From positions 78,491 to 102,362 of the forward strand of contig KN887236.1 in the NCBI GenBank assembly GCA_000934455.1: a stretch of 23,872 bases of DNA, given 5' to 3'. The position numbers and the translations under genes were made by a program. This stretch comes from Apostichopus parvimensis. Lineage: Eukaryota > Echinodermata > Holothuroidea > Aspidochirotida > Stichopodidae. Of this stretch, positions 1 to 10,481 are shown one piece after another. Below the pieces are notes generated by a model. The model did not search any database. It was not told where the DNA came from and saw only the letters and a program-made list of their open reading frames with translations. Positions within the stretch are counted from its first letter, which is position 1. Each line of letters begins with the position of its first letter.

Positions 1-328
1 AGTGTCTTAATGGGTAAGGGTCTTACTGAAAATGTACTGCTTAGTGTCTTAATGGGTAAGGGTCTTACTGAAAATGTACTGCTTAGTGTCTTAATAGGTT
101 AGGGTTAGGGTCTTACTGAAGATGTACTGCTTAGTGTCGTAATGGGTTAGGGTAAGGGTCTTACTGAAGATGTACTGCTTACTGTCTTAATGTGTTAGGG
201 TTAGGGTCTTACTGAAAATGTACCGCTTAGTGTCTTAATGGGTTAGGGTCTTACTGAAGACGTACTGCTTATTGTCTTAATGGGTTAGGGTTAGGGTCTT
301 ACTGAAGATGTACTGCTTAGTGTCTTAA
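1..328. repeat. Telomere-like minisatellite, 42/48-bp units
   Basis: The unit starts agtgtcttaat and ends tactgctt, with starts at 1, 43, 85, 133, 181, 229, 271 and a partial last copy at 319. Spacings are 42, 42, 48, 48, 48, 42 and 48. The 6-bp step is one TTAGGG-type hexamer: short units carry one GGGTTAGGG or GGGTAAGGG block, long ones GGGTTAGGGTTAGGG. The array runs off the left edge, so its full size is unknown. It is an interstitial telomere-like satellite rather than a true telomere, because each hexamer block sits inside a longer non-telomeric unit. Confidence 0.9.
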
Positions 329-983
329 CGGAACAGTTTAGAAAGAGCACGGATGAAATATTATTATTATGCAAAGAATTTGTTTACATTTGGTATTAAA
401 CTTGTCAGTTTCGAAACCACAAATGAGTTTTATAATGTCATAATAAACTAATTATGTTCACACACCTTATTGCTTGAATATTAAGCAAGGATTTATCACC
501 AATAGATGAAAGCAAATGTTAAAATGATCTCATGTTCATTTTGCTGATATTCAATAATGTTTTAGATGGTATCAAGTCCTATTCACCATGACTTGGGAAT
601 AGTTGGATGCCATGTTTTCCTTTTATTTTACATGTCATGTGATATGACATTGTTTGCAGATACCTAGATTTAATTCAGAGACAGAATAATGACTGGGAAA
701 TTATAAACAAATTTCCATTTGCTTACAAAATTGTCAGCATTACATAATATTAATATTTCTAAATTTATTATTCAAGCTTTATGCATCTTTCACCAACACT
801 GGGTTGCATGTAATGAAATTGAACTCTCTTTTATGTATAGGGGGGATGCATGCAGGTAACAAGCATGTACATATGAAACTATGTACACATATGTAAATAT
901 GAGATATATTTACATGTTTACATCAAACTTGTACGGTTGTACACATACCCAGTATACACATTGTATATATTCATATAAATGTC
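329..983. other. Non-coding AT-rich DNA
   Basis: I see no exon, RNA gene or clear repeat here. The segment is AT-rich, and around 865-970 it is dominated by tacatatg/tacacata alternating purine-pyrimidine sequence leading into the CA repeat. It is probably intergenic or intronic. Confidence 0.6.
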
Positions 984-1079
984 ACACACACACAAAAAGC
1001 CACACATAACAAGATCACACACACACACAATAACACATCCCCAGCACACACACAAACATAACATGCATACACACACATA
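984..1079. repeat. (CA)n microsatellite, interrupted
   Basis: Runs of CACACA are broken by short AAAAAG, ATAACA and TCCCCAG interruptions. The cysteine/valine/tyrosine-rich minus-strand reading frame across it is only the translation of the repeat. Confidence 0.85.
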
Positions 1080-1646
1080 TAAGCAGCATATACATACATA
1101 TAGTTCAGTAATGTCAGGCTAATTTGAAAAGAAAAGAAACTTGAATGAGTTCTAGATACTTTTTGAGTTGAAAATTTAAAAGGAAACAATTTTCTTCTGA
1201 TTATTAATAATTGGTATCCTTTGTAAGGTTTCATACACTTTGAATTTTGTTGAATTATGAAATATTCATTGTCTGTTATCGAGCTCGAAGAGACAGATAG
1301 CATCTGATCTTTTACAATTATTAATGCACCACCGGGTGACGTCTTCAATTTTACACATGTTTGTAGTCATTTACAAGCCAACATCAGGTAGTTTTGATGG
1401 TGAGAAAACTCGCTGATGAAGCTTTTCCTTTTGGGAAGACAAACATATCCCCAAATGGCCAGAGGAAGATTGCATAATTAGTGATTGTCTTCTTCTTCAT
1501 TGCGATAGTTTACAGTATTAAGTACGTGTGGATAGCAGTGTTCTATTCCTGTACTCTGTACTTGTAAGTGACTAAAGTGAGTGTGTGATGTGCACCAGAG
1601 CAAATATTGCAAATGGCCTCATCCATCAGACATACAGAGAGTAAAT
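1080..1646. other. Non-coding DNA
   Basis: No coding or repeat signal that I can support. The base composition is mixed, with no long open frame other than the continuation of the CA-derived one on the minus strand. Confidence 0.55.
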
Positions 1647-2060
1647 AGTATGAATTATTCATGTATATGAAATGAATTATTCATGAGAAATGTCACTAGG
1701 GTCATTTAGTAAGGATGCTTGATATCGGAATGGAGAAAAGCAGATAGTACGAACTATTCTCGTACATCACATGAATAATTCATGAGAAATATCAGAGGTC
1801 AATTAGAAAGGATGCTAGATATTAGAATGTTGAAATGCAGATAGTATGAACTATTCTCGTACATCACATGAATAATTCATGAGATTTATCAGAGGTCAAT
1901 AAGAAAGGATGCTAGATATTAGAATGTTGAAATGCTAATAGTATGAACTATTTGACATACTTCAAATGATTAATTCATTACAAACTTCAGAGGTCATTTA
2001 GTAAGGATGCTTGATATCAGAGTGAAGAAGTGCAAACAGTATGAATTATTCATGAATACA
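1647..2060. repeat. Tandem repeat, ~97-bp units
   Basis: Units begin with agta[t/c]gaa at 1647, 1747, 1843, 1940 and 2038, giving spacings of 100, 96, 97 and 98. The last copy is partial. Inside each unit lie a short inverted element (CATGAAT-A-ATTCATG in the second and third copies), then a TCAGAGGTCA[A/T]TTAG-like stretch and GGATGCT[A/T]GATAT. The two middle copies are the most alike and the outer ones more diverged, as expected from unequal exchange. Confidence 0.85.
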
Positions 2061-2187
2061 GGAAAGTAGTGTAAACTTTCTATAAATACAAGACATATGA
2101 GAGATGTTCATGAACCAAAAGATTTCAGAATGCAGAACTCATTTTCATTTCATACTGCAAATATTCAATTGTGCTTTAATATGAAAG

Positions 2188-2330
2188 AAGGAAAACCCAA
2201 TGGGAGAAAGGGAGAAGGGATAATCAGAAAGGGAGAAGGGGGGTTGGGAGGAAGGAAGAAGGGGTTGAGAGAAAGGGAGAAGGGGTTTGGATAAAGTGGG
2301 AAGAGGGTTGGGAGAGGCATTGAGGCAGAA
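2188..2330. repeat. Purine-rich GGGAGAAAGG tract
   Basis: The plus strand is almost purely A/G for about 140 bp, with repeated gggagaagggg-like 10-15-bp motifs. The open frames on both strands here (G/K/R/E-rich on plus, P/S/L-rich on minus) are products of this low-complexity composition and not genes. Long purine-pyrimidine tracts can form triplex DNA; that is a general property, not shown here. Confidence 0.8.
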
Positions 2331-2439
2331 AGAATCTATGCGATGGCAATGGCATGTGTTTGGGTGCAAGTGCATGTGTGTAAATGTGACACCTAATACT
2401 CAAAATATTCATTGTGGATTAATTTTATATGTAGTGTGG

Positions 2440-2680
2440 ATTTATCATAATGAGAACAGGAACCATATTCTTTTCTGTGAAGTTCAGTGGTCATTTAAGG
2501 CCAACAGATGTCAAAGTCTATAAACTTTGTAAACAAGATAACTCTAAAAGTACAGTACATCTTTGTTGTACTTTATACATGGTATGTGGAGCCAGCTTGG
2601 TGAGTACAAGAAATCCATTGAAATTGGTGGAGGTCAAAGGTCATTTGTGGTCAACACTTAAGTCCAAGTCATTGACATCA
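2440..2680. repeat. Dispersed-repeat dimer with AGGTCA half-sites
   Basis: Two related stretches 150 bp apart share a GTTCAGTGGTCATTT / GGTCAAAGGTCATTT core followed by [A/G]GGCCAACA or GTGGTCAAC. Cores sit at about 2482-2518 and 2632-2670. Between them are aaactttgtaaacaagat and a ggtatgtggagc segment. From memory this layout resembles an ancient repeat seen in several invertebrate deuterostome genomes; I cannot confirm that by search. Confidence 0.5.
2631..2643 (+). promoter_or_regulatory. Perfect DR1 nuclear-receptor half-site pair
   Basis: AGGTCA-A-AGGTCA, a direct repeat spaced by one base, is the consensus for RXR heterodimers and HNF4-type receptors. A third half-site-like GGTCA follows at 2649-2653. 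It lies inside the dispersed repeat, so it may be repeat sequence and not a functional element of a nearby gene. Confidence 0.4.
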
Positions 2681-2699
2681 TGTAAAGGTTCATGGTAGA

Positions 2700-3756
2700 G
2701 CTTGTGAAGACAATATTACAAGGGACCTTTATTTGTAGCAGTAAATATTTACCTACCCATCCCTCTACCTCCACCCCACCTCCCTTTTCCCATTTGAAGT
2801 GTTTGCATTGGTATAATTAACAGATTGCATCTCCTATATCTTAAACTTGATATGAAATTCCTGTAGAATATTTGCTGGTAAAACTCTACCCCCCTTGAAC
2901 AAATTGGTTACGAATATGTTTCAAAATTGATAGGAATACCCAATTGAATTTTGCTTTATAAATATTCCCCATCTCCATCCCCACGACGACCACACTACAT
3001 ATCTTCCTCTTCTTCTTCTCTCCCCACACTTGAATATTACATAATCTAGGATAGAACAATGTTATATAAATTTCCTCTTTGCAATTTTTTAAAATGTTAG
3101 CAATTCCTAATTTGAACCAAAAGTGAGAGGCAAGCCTAACTATCATAATTTAATATAATTCTAAACTGCCACATCAATGCAAAGTAGGTTAACTTCCTTA
3201 TATCTACAGAAGTGATGATGTGTTTCTATTTCGTGAATCAAAAAATATTTAAAAACTTGAAAACTTGCATTACATAATGTAACCCTAACTATTTACATAG
3301 TAACATGGACATACTGTAAGTGAGAATGCTGCAATGCAACATCAGAACAACATTTTTCCTCTTTTGAAATGTTTGAAATCTTGTGAGGGCACCTTTTTAA
3401 TTCATTTATTATTTTCGTTCCCTGCCAAATGGACAGAAACAATGATTACACCTTCCTTTACACTGCCATGAACAAATATTTACAATTTCTTTTTACCCTG
3501 TAACACTCCCCAAAAGCTAACGAGACAAACCTGTTTTGATTGCCACAAGACACCCCCCACCCCCCCTCATGAACCGTCAACCAGAGTGATCACTGCTCAA
3601 CTGAAATGAGACTAGCGTTAAATTCACACTTTGTTAAAATAGCCACATTTGTTGATCATGGTAGGTTTCTGCACATCTTACAAGGTCATTAGAATACTGT
3701 GCAAGTCAAATCTCTGAGCTGATGAATATGATTATTGAATTGCACAACAACAACGT
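2700..3756. other. Non-coding DNA with C-rich tracts
   Basis: No exon is supported. There are pyrimidine/C-rich stretches at about 2756-2790 and 3549-3568. The minus-strand frame near 2886-3146 has no recognisable domain and looks accidental. Confidence 0.55.
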
Positions 3757-3784
3757 ATGCGTGTGTGTGTGTGTGTGTGTGTGT
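3757..3784. repeat. (GT)n microsatellite
   Basis: An uninterrupted gtgtgt run of about 26 bp follows gtatgc. Confidence 0.9.
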
Positions 3785-4440
3785 ATAATGTACTCTGTCT
3801 CTACGAAGTAGGGAGGAATAGTCTCAACCGTCTTCTCGCACAAACCAGCCAGCTAGCCAAAGCAATACACTCTGAGTGGTCAAGATCGTTAGAGGTGGAA
3901 AATATATAATACGCACCATGCCGCTCTGGTAATCAAAATGTCAGACAAATCGGTGAAACACGTACAATGATTACATTAGTGTGCTGCAATGGAAGGATTT
4001 ACTCTGCAGGCATGTAGCAAATAAGACTTGGAAGTTATCCTGCATGTACTATCATAGCTGTAGTTAATAAACAACAGAAATTAAAACAGGTGTGGTGAGG
4101 CTCTACTGCAATGCTTGATTTTAACTTGTTTGTCAGAGTTTATGCATCGTGCTCGGTTAGAACTTCTGTCGTCAGGGGAAACAGCATATTTAATACATCA
4201 ATTCGGAATTTATCGTCTTAGCAGAGACTTCATCAGAAAGCAAAATTGAAAAGAAATTAATACTGTGGTTTTTTTTTTATATATGGTAAATTGGAATGTG
4301 ATGCTGAAGCCTGGAGATATGTTAACATTTTATTTCAGCTGATTGGAGAATATTTCACATTTGTGATATAACCTACATATACAGCAACAACAGAAGCACA
4401 CAGTATTGAGAGGTTTGTTCTAAGCCCTGTGTGCATCATC
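3785..4440. other. Non-coding DNA
   Basis: No coding segment or repeat that I can support, apart from a short T run near 4269-4278. Confidence 0.55.
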
Positions 4441-4510
4441 AATAAAACATACATATTGTAATGTGTCTGTGATAAAGCATAGATATAGTAAAGTGTCTGT
4501 AATAAACATG
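4441..4510. repeat. Short tandem repeat, 30-bp units
   Basis: [a/g]ataaa(a)(g)cat begins at 4441, 4471 and 4501, and aatgtgtctgt / aagtgtctgt closes the first two units, giving 2.3 copies of a 30-bp unit. Confidence 0.75.
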
Positions 4511-7039
4511 ATCATTGCAAATAATTAGGTTTCAACCAAGTAATGCTGGAGAACGGATTATATGATTTATTTGGGAACAGTCTTTCAATTTTACTTCGGG
4601 TGAAGATGATTTCTGGGAGTGTTTAATGAACAGACGGATGAAGCTATGGGAAAGGACTATAAGCGAGATGTCACTATAATGTACAAAATGTGTCTTAACT
4701 CAGATTCAGGTATGTACAGGGAAAACAATATATAAATAATAGAGTTGATTAAGTCAGTTAATTATTGGTGTTAACTCGTGGTGGTGTTAAAATATAAATG
4801 TCAGGTTTACCCCATTAAGATTACCAGTTGTCAAAACACACTTCTGTAGTATCAAGTTGAAATAACTTCTTTATCATATCTTACGGTTGTTTTTTCATGT
4901 AATATTACTCTGTCAACAAATGATTGTCTCCAGCCGATGATGGTAACCACAAACCAGGTGTTTAAGACTGAAATCATACCCACCTTCTTCAGTGGGGTAT
5001 AAAATACTGGGCATGTTAACCCACATTCAATTAATGAAGGTTTAGGTAACATGGAATGAGCTGGCCTTCTGATAATGTTAAAGCATGTTAAAATACTCCA
5101 TGACTTCAGTAGTTAATGTGTCCATTGGTTTGCCTTAAGTATGGCTTATGTAGAATTGTCAGTCCCCATGGCAACATCCTGTCTCCCACAACGATGCATA
5201 TTAGTACATAGCTGTACTAAAAGTATACTGTTTAGTTGTTACATTAATGTCGCACAGCGGTTTGATTCCTGTGAACGCCTATTACTTTCAACACATACTA
5301 TACCCTTTGCCTAGCTGCTGGCTTACAACACAACCATATTCTCTTAACTTTGTCTAAGCCTATCTAGCCTAGTTTGCTTATAATGTAAAAGCATAAGTAA
5401 AGCTCTTATTTTAAACATAACCACAGTAGAAGGACCCAGACCCAGCATCATTTGCATACAATAAATTCAAACCTTACATTCTTAACTTCATTAATGATAT
5501 ATTAAGCTGATTAGCACATTGCTTTGTTTTTTGTGATTGGTATGGAACAATACTCTAACATTTAATCAAGCTGCAACGGTTGTCTTATCAAGTTATTCTA
5601 AATTGCGAGGTTAATAATTGATTTTACTTTTTATGTTTTGTAAACATTTAATAATCAATCTGCTCAATTTTAAAAGCCTTTTGACCCAGACACATTTTTC
5701 ACATTTAATATTGTTAATGACAAAGAAAAATAGAATTGCAACTGTTAAACATTTTCGGTGCTTTACATTATATGCAATTGAGCAAGTCAAGCCAATGTAA
5801 TGCATCCAAAGTAATGGAAAAAGTCGCCAAAATCAATACAAATTTACTCCAACAAATGAGTCTGAGCAGTGTTCAGTGATATTGCACTACTATGTACTGT
5901 AGGTTGTTATATATCAATTTGCACACAGTTACAGCAGAATATGATACACAAGCAATAAAGAGTATTATGGTTTGACTCTCAGCAAACAAGTTGTACATTG
6001 CAATGTATACTACAGTGAACAACTGCAGTATGCCTAGATAGGCTAAAAATCAAGATTGTCCTTAATAGGGCAAGTTCTAATCCTCCAGTCTATTGCATAT
6101 GTATATACTGTAGTTGTTTGATGAATATTTATATTTGGACGGGCTTATAACAAAGTATTTCTGGCCTGACAACAATGAGGTTCCTGTTACTTATTATTTT
6201 ATTGACTCTGTATCATGTGTATAAAGCAAAGTAAATGTTCGTTGATACAACAGTGTGTATCTAATCAGTGTTTTGCAGTCATTTACTATGCATATGATAG
6301 ATCTTTACATTAACATTGCACTACCCTGTTGTGACTAGCAGAAGTTATTGTCATTTCAATCTACACATAACCTTGAACCTGTAAAGAAACAATGCTTTCC
6401 ATGCTCCTGATTTTACTAAATAGCTTTTCCCCGGTTTCCCTTCTCCCCCTCCTTCACAAAGCTTTGACCCAAACTTTATGAACTATTCAACAAAGGTAGT
6501 TGGATTCTTTGTAATAATTTTTTGTTAGCATTAGACACTAAACTGTATTACGAGTTATAATGCAGTATGCAAGCCATTACATTGATCAGTTATTGGTAGT
6601 GCCTGTTCATAGTTTCTACGAACTGAAGAATTTGTCTGACCTTTTTTTTTAGACTAGGCTCGGTTTTAGTAGGACTCAGTGGTAGGATTCAGTGGTAGGC
6701 TTGAGCCTGTTTCTTGATGTCAGTAGCGGCTTTCTGTATTTGTTTGTGAAGGATATAAATGTGTGAATACAACCCTTTAGTATCCTGCAACATTGTGTAT
6801 TCAGTAACATCCATATATATCTATATATAGCAGTCTGGATTTATCTTGATCTGGTCAGGTTTTTGTTCATTGGATTACGGTATATGTTGACATTCTGTGC
6901 GCACCATTTTGCTTTGTGTGGTATATATACTACAGGGTTTTGAAAAGGACATTTTCTTTCAAAAAACCTTAGAATAGTAACAGGTTCTTATCTGATATGG
7001 TCACTGCTGTGTTAATAAGCCATTGTGTGTGATTCGTGA
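4511..7039. other. Long non-coding stretch
   Basis: This holds AT-rich DNA without a credible exon on either strand. Short open frames near 4852-5052 and 5611-5805 (on both strands) have no recognisable motifs or splice context. Small items: an X-box-like site at 5162-5175, a 15-bp doublet around 6670-6700 (tcagtggtagg twice), and atatat runs near 6812-6830. Confidence 0.55.
5162..5175. promoter_or_regulatory. RFX X-box-like inverted repeat
   Basis: GTCCCCATGGCAAC matches the RFX X-box form (GTNRCC, 0-3 nt, RGYAAC) except at one base of the left half. The right half GGCAAC is perfect. No gene start is visible nearby, so function is unsupported. Confidence 0.25.
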
Positions 7040-7106
7040 CAATAACCCCTACTTTTCCCTACTTGTCCACTCCCCCCCTTTCCCCCCTTCCCCCCTCCCT
7101 GTCACA
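7040..7106. repeat. Pyrimidine/C-rich tract
   Basis: Several CCCCCC runs separated by TTT cover about 65 bp, ending in CCCTCCCTGTCACA. Poly-C runs of this kind recur across the window (8775, 18270, 22278, 22410, 23190). Confidence 0.75.
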
Positions 7107-7805
7107 CAGTGGACGTAAACAAAATTCTCAAGTGAATACTACAGCTTTAAATTGTTTCCATTGCTATAAACTTGTTTTTAACTGAGTTAGCTTTGCCTAA
7201 CACAGAGAGGCTTAATACATATTTGTGTGTTTGATTTATACCATTATGTTATAATGTGACACATGACTATAGATTGTGACTAATGGTACTTCATATAGAT
7301 TTGCTTTAGGGTTCCTAGTTTTCAGTGTCATATTTCTTTGGTTTAACTCTGTTCCAATTCTTGATTAAGTTTGTAATTCAGATCCTGGGGCTTCAGTACA
7401 ACATTCAGCATTAACCTACGTAGAAGCACCGCTTGCATGGTGCCCACAGCCAAGTGAACACATTCAGATGCAGTAACTAACATTCTAATCAGTACATGCC
7501 AGGCAGACATGTTTCACAATCCTCATAGTAGGGAGCTACAGTAGGAAAGGAAGGTTGGGTGTATCATTAAAAGCTTTGAGGGCCAAGATTTATTCAATGT
7601 CTTGCCTGCATTGTGGACATTATTGACGTATAAAATATTAATAATTTATGCATGTTCCTCACTCAATTATGACAGATAGGCTTAATAGTAAAGATATATC
7701 TAATAGTAAGTGCACATCCCACCCATATATCCTTCACAAACAAACAACATTTCCTACGGGTATTTCCAAACGAGGTTGAGGATAATTAGGTGTATTCCTA
7801 AGGAA
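7107..7805. other. Non-coding DNA
   Basis: No exon or clear repeat seen. AT-rich. Confidence 0.55.
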
Positions 7806-8165
7806 ATAGTTGATACTTTTTTTGAGCCAAAACCTCTCTGACTTTTCTTGCAGTGGATGTTTTGATGTTGGTGCAAGATATATGTGATTATTCATGATTT
7901 CTGCATGTTCCTGATGATATAATTGATACCATTTTGGGTCAAGACCTAGTCTGTTTTTTCTGCTTCGGATGTTTCTTGGACAAAAGTCCAGTAACGTGAA
8001 TATTCATGATTTCTGCATGTTCCTGATGATATAATTGATATCCTTTGCACCAAGAACCAGTCAGTTTTTCCTGCATTGGATAGTTTATGGACTTGAGCAC
8101 AACTACTATACAATCATATTCATTAGTTATGCATGTGTCTCATGATAATTATGAATATGCATATT
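7806..8165. repeat. Tandem repeat, ~112-116-bp units
   Basis: An ATTCATGATTTCTGCATG block followed by ttcctgatgatataattgat occurs at 7890 and 8002 (112 bp apart). A diverged copy, attcattagttatgcatg, is at 8118. The intervening parts also align (gggtcaagacctagtctg against caccaagaaccagtcag, and gagccaaaacctctctg upstream at about 7825), giving about three units, the first partial. Confidence 0.8.
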
Positions 8166-8530
8166 ACTGAATCAATAGGTAAGTTAAAGCTCTTCTAAAA
8201 TTGCTTAGAGTTGATATGCTATCAATAGATAGCTTTCATAACAAAGTCATTAATTAGCTTGATTTGTCAAGTTTTCATTAATTCAGGTAATTAAGTAAAA
8301 GTAAAACATATTAAAATGTTCCTTAATTTGGCATCTGAATTTTGCTGAGTGAAAACATGTTCCTTAAAAGTTTAGAATCGAATCAATTTTATTTGGTGTA
8401 AAAATCTACCAGTGTGTTATATTTTGATCAAGTGGAATTTTGAGTACACTACAGTAGGATTTATTCAAACTGTGGCACCAAATGCAGAAGGCTCTGCATT
8501 AATGTATGATGAGGAGCCATGTCAAACAGT
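8166..8530. other. Non-coding AT-rich DNA
   Basis: No exon or RNA gene seen. Confidence 0.55.
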
Positions 8531-8590
8531 AAAGCTGCAGCAAGGCTGAATCAACATCAAACAATAGAGATTATCTCTAAAGACCAGAAT
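8531..8590 (+). repeat. Dispersed repeat, copy 1 (partner at 12688)
   Basis: About 57 bp starting gctgcagcaaggctg, continuing with a catcaaacaata block and ending aagaccag, recurs with roughly 80% identity at 12688-12747 in the same orientation. Flanks are not similar, so the pair looks like two copies of a dispersed element and not a large duplication. Confidence 0.65.
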
Positions 8591-8602
8591 AGTCAATTTT
8601 AT

Positions 8603-8850
8603 CAAACTGCAGAGCACTAGCTATACAGTATATCTACCCAGCTAGGATGTAGTCCCCACAAACAGCAGAGCACTAGCTATACAGTGTGTTCTACCCAGCT
8701 AGGCTGTAGACCCCCACCCCCCAAATTGCAGAGCACTAGCTATACAGTATGTTCTACCCAGCTAGGCTATAGCCCCCCCCCCTTAAACTGCAGAACACTA
8801 GCTATACAGTATGTTGTACCCAGCTAGGCTATAGTCCCACCCCCCTCCCA
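8603..8850. repeat. Tandem repeat, 56-63-bp units ending in poly-C
   Basis: Four units start gcaga[g/a]cactagctataca at 8609, 8665, 8728 and 8790. Each contains ctacccagctagg[a/c]t (gtacccag in the last) and ends in a C-rich run. The spacing differences of 56, 63 and 62 come mainly from the length of the C run (CCCC up to ten or more C). Confidence 0.9.
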
Positions 8851-10481
8851 GCTTCCTATTTTTGATATGTACAGTGCCTTATAAAATAAAGGTGAAATCA
8901 AAGTGAATTATCTCTTAAATTTATCCTTATTTACCAATCAAACTTACATATTAAAGCATATGACAAATAGTATTGAGAATAGTCACTCTACTAGGAAATT
9001 ACCCCAAGAAGTAGACCAAACTATTGCAAAGCTGTTTCTCCAAGGTTCCCTCCTTCTCTGGCCATGCCCTGTTTATCCTCTTAATAGTGCAGCATTACGT
9101 ATATGTGTGGCATATTGCATGGCTACAGCTTCATTTATACATTTGCCTTCACCATTTACTCCATCTCTTTGAATTCACACATAGCTCTGAATATATATCG
9201 TAAATCTAACGAAAAAGTAGATTGGAATTACATTATCATCATTTGAGTTTGGGCTATGGTAATTTGATATGACCATTGCACCATGAACACATTGCAATGG
9301 TGATTTGTAGAGGTTAGTCAGCGAAAGATTGTTTAATAGCATCACATACCTCGCTGCATTAGATACTGTTTGCACCAGCCTGCATATTAAAAACACACAA
9401 AAAGTGCATTTGGTAGACGTGACACTAGAGAAAGCTGGTCTAATATTGTTGATATAAATTGTTGTTTTAAGTTCAATAATTAAATTTTTACTTCTTTCTG
9501 CTGCTTGGCGGAAAAACAAAAGGGTTTAGCTATAGTCACATAGCATGAGGTGAACCAAATTTATGTGTAAAACCTTAGAATTTATAATTACATTTTAAAT
9601 CAAATATATTTTACACTAAATGACCTTGTTCAGACTCTTACAGTAGTTCGTACTTACTTTGCATAATAAGAATCATAATGGCATCGTCTATTGTGGTGAA
9701 GTGGTACGGCTAATAACCTTCAACGCATTACACAATATTTAGAGATATGATATACTTTATGTTTGTAAGATATGCTCCTAAAATTGAGAGGATTATTTCA
9801 GTGCAGAGTGGTAAAATACAGATCCTTATCTCATTTCTTGAGATACAACCAGCTTTGAAGATATTTCATTTTAACCTAATGTGATAATATTCATCTACAT
9901 ACAGTAATTGGATATTCTCATCCATACGGATAGATTTCTGCCTGGGAATCGCTGTCATTAAACACCATTCCTTTATTAATAATATTTCTATTTACTATTA
10001 TAAACACAGTAATCTTAAGTGGTTTTCAATAGACCTTGCTATGTTACTTTAAGATGATAGCTCTTTTGCAGTAGTATAGATTTGCTAGACAGCATGAAAT
10101 GTAATGAAGCACAAACCTAAAAGCCATGTTTATGCCTTAAATGTTACGGGCGTAGATCATACACCTCAAATAGCTCTTAACTTTTTATAGTTCCATCAAT
10201 AAATATCTTTCTGTAAGTAGAAGCATATATATTTTATTAACATAACAAATATTGGCAAATAATGTTCATTAAATGATTTCGACTGATATGATTAATCATA
10301 CAGCATCACACATAGAGTATACAGTATATTGGTAGTAACCGCAATTCATGCATATTAATAACAATCATATTTTATTAAAAGAACTTGAGTTTGCATACAT
10401 GTATAGATTTTTATCATAATGATCTCCATCATATAAAATGATTAAGGTTATCCTGATTGGTTTGATTATGCAGTACATACA
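8851..10481. other. Non-coding DNA with two accidental open frames
   Basis: The plus-strand frame at 8903-9172 and the minus-strand frame at 9175-9519 begin only at GTG and TTG. They show no domain, no splice-flanked structure and no amino-acid pattern I recognise. I treat the stretch as non-coding. Confidence 0.55.

Noticed and set aside
1..328. True chromosome-end telomere
   Set aside because: TTAGGG occurs only as one or two hexamers within a 42/48-bp unit, and single-copy sequence follows.
971..1348. 125-codon minus-strand frame rich in Cys, Val and Tyr
   Set aside because: Half of it is the direct translation of the CA repeat and the remainder has no recognisable domain.
2097..2412. 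Overlapping frames on both strands across the purine tract
   Set aside because: Low-complexity G/K/R/E and P/S/L translations of a polypurine stretch.
9175..9519. 114-codon minus-strand frame
   Set aside because: Starts at TTG, has no recognised motif and no splice context; likely chance.
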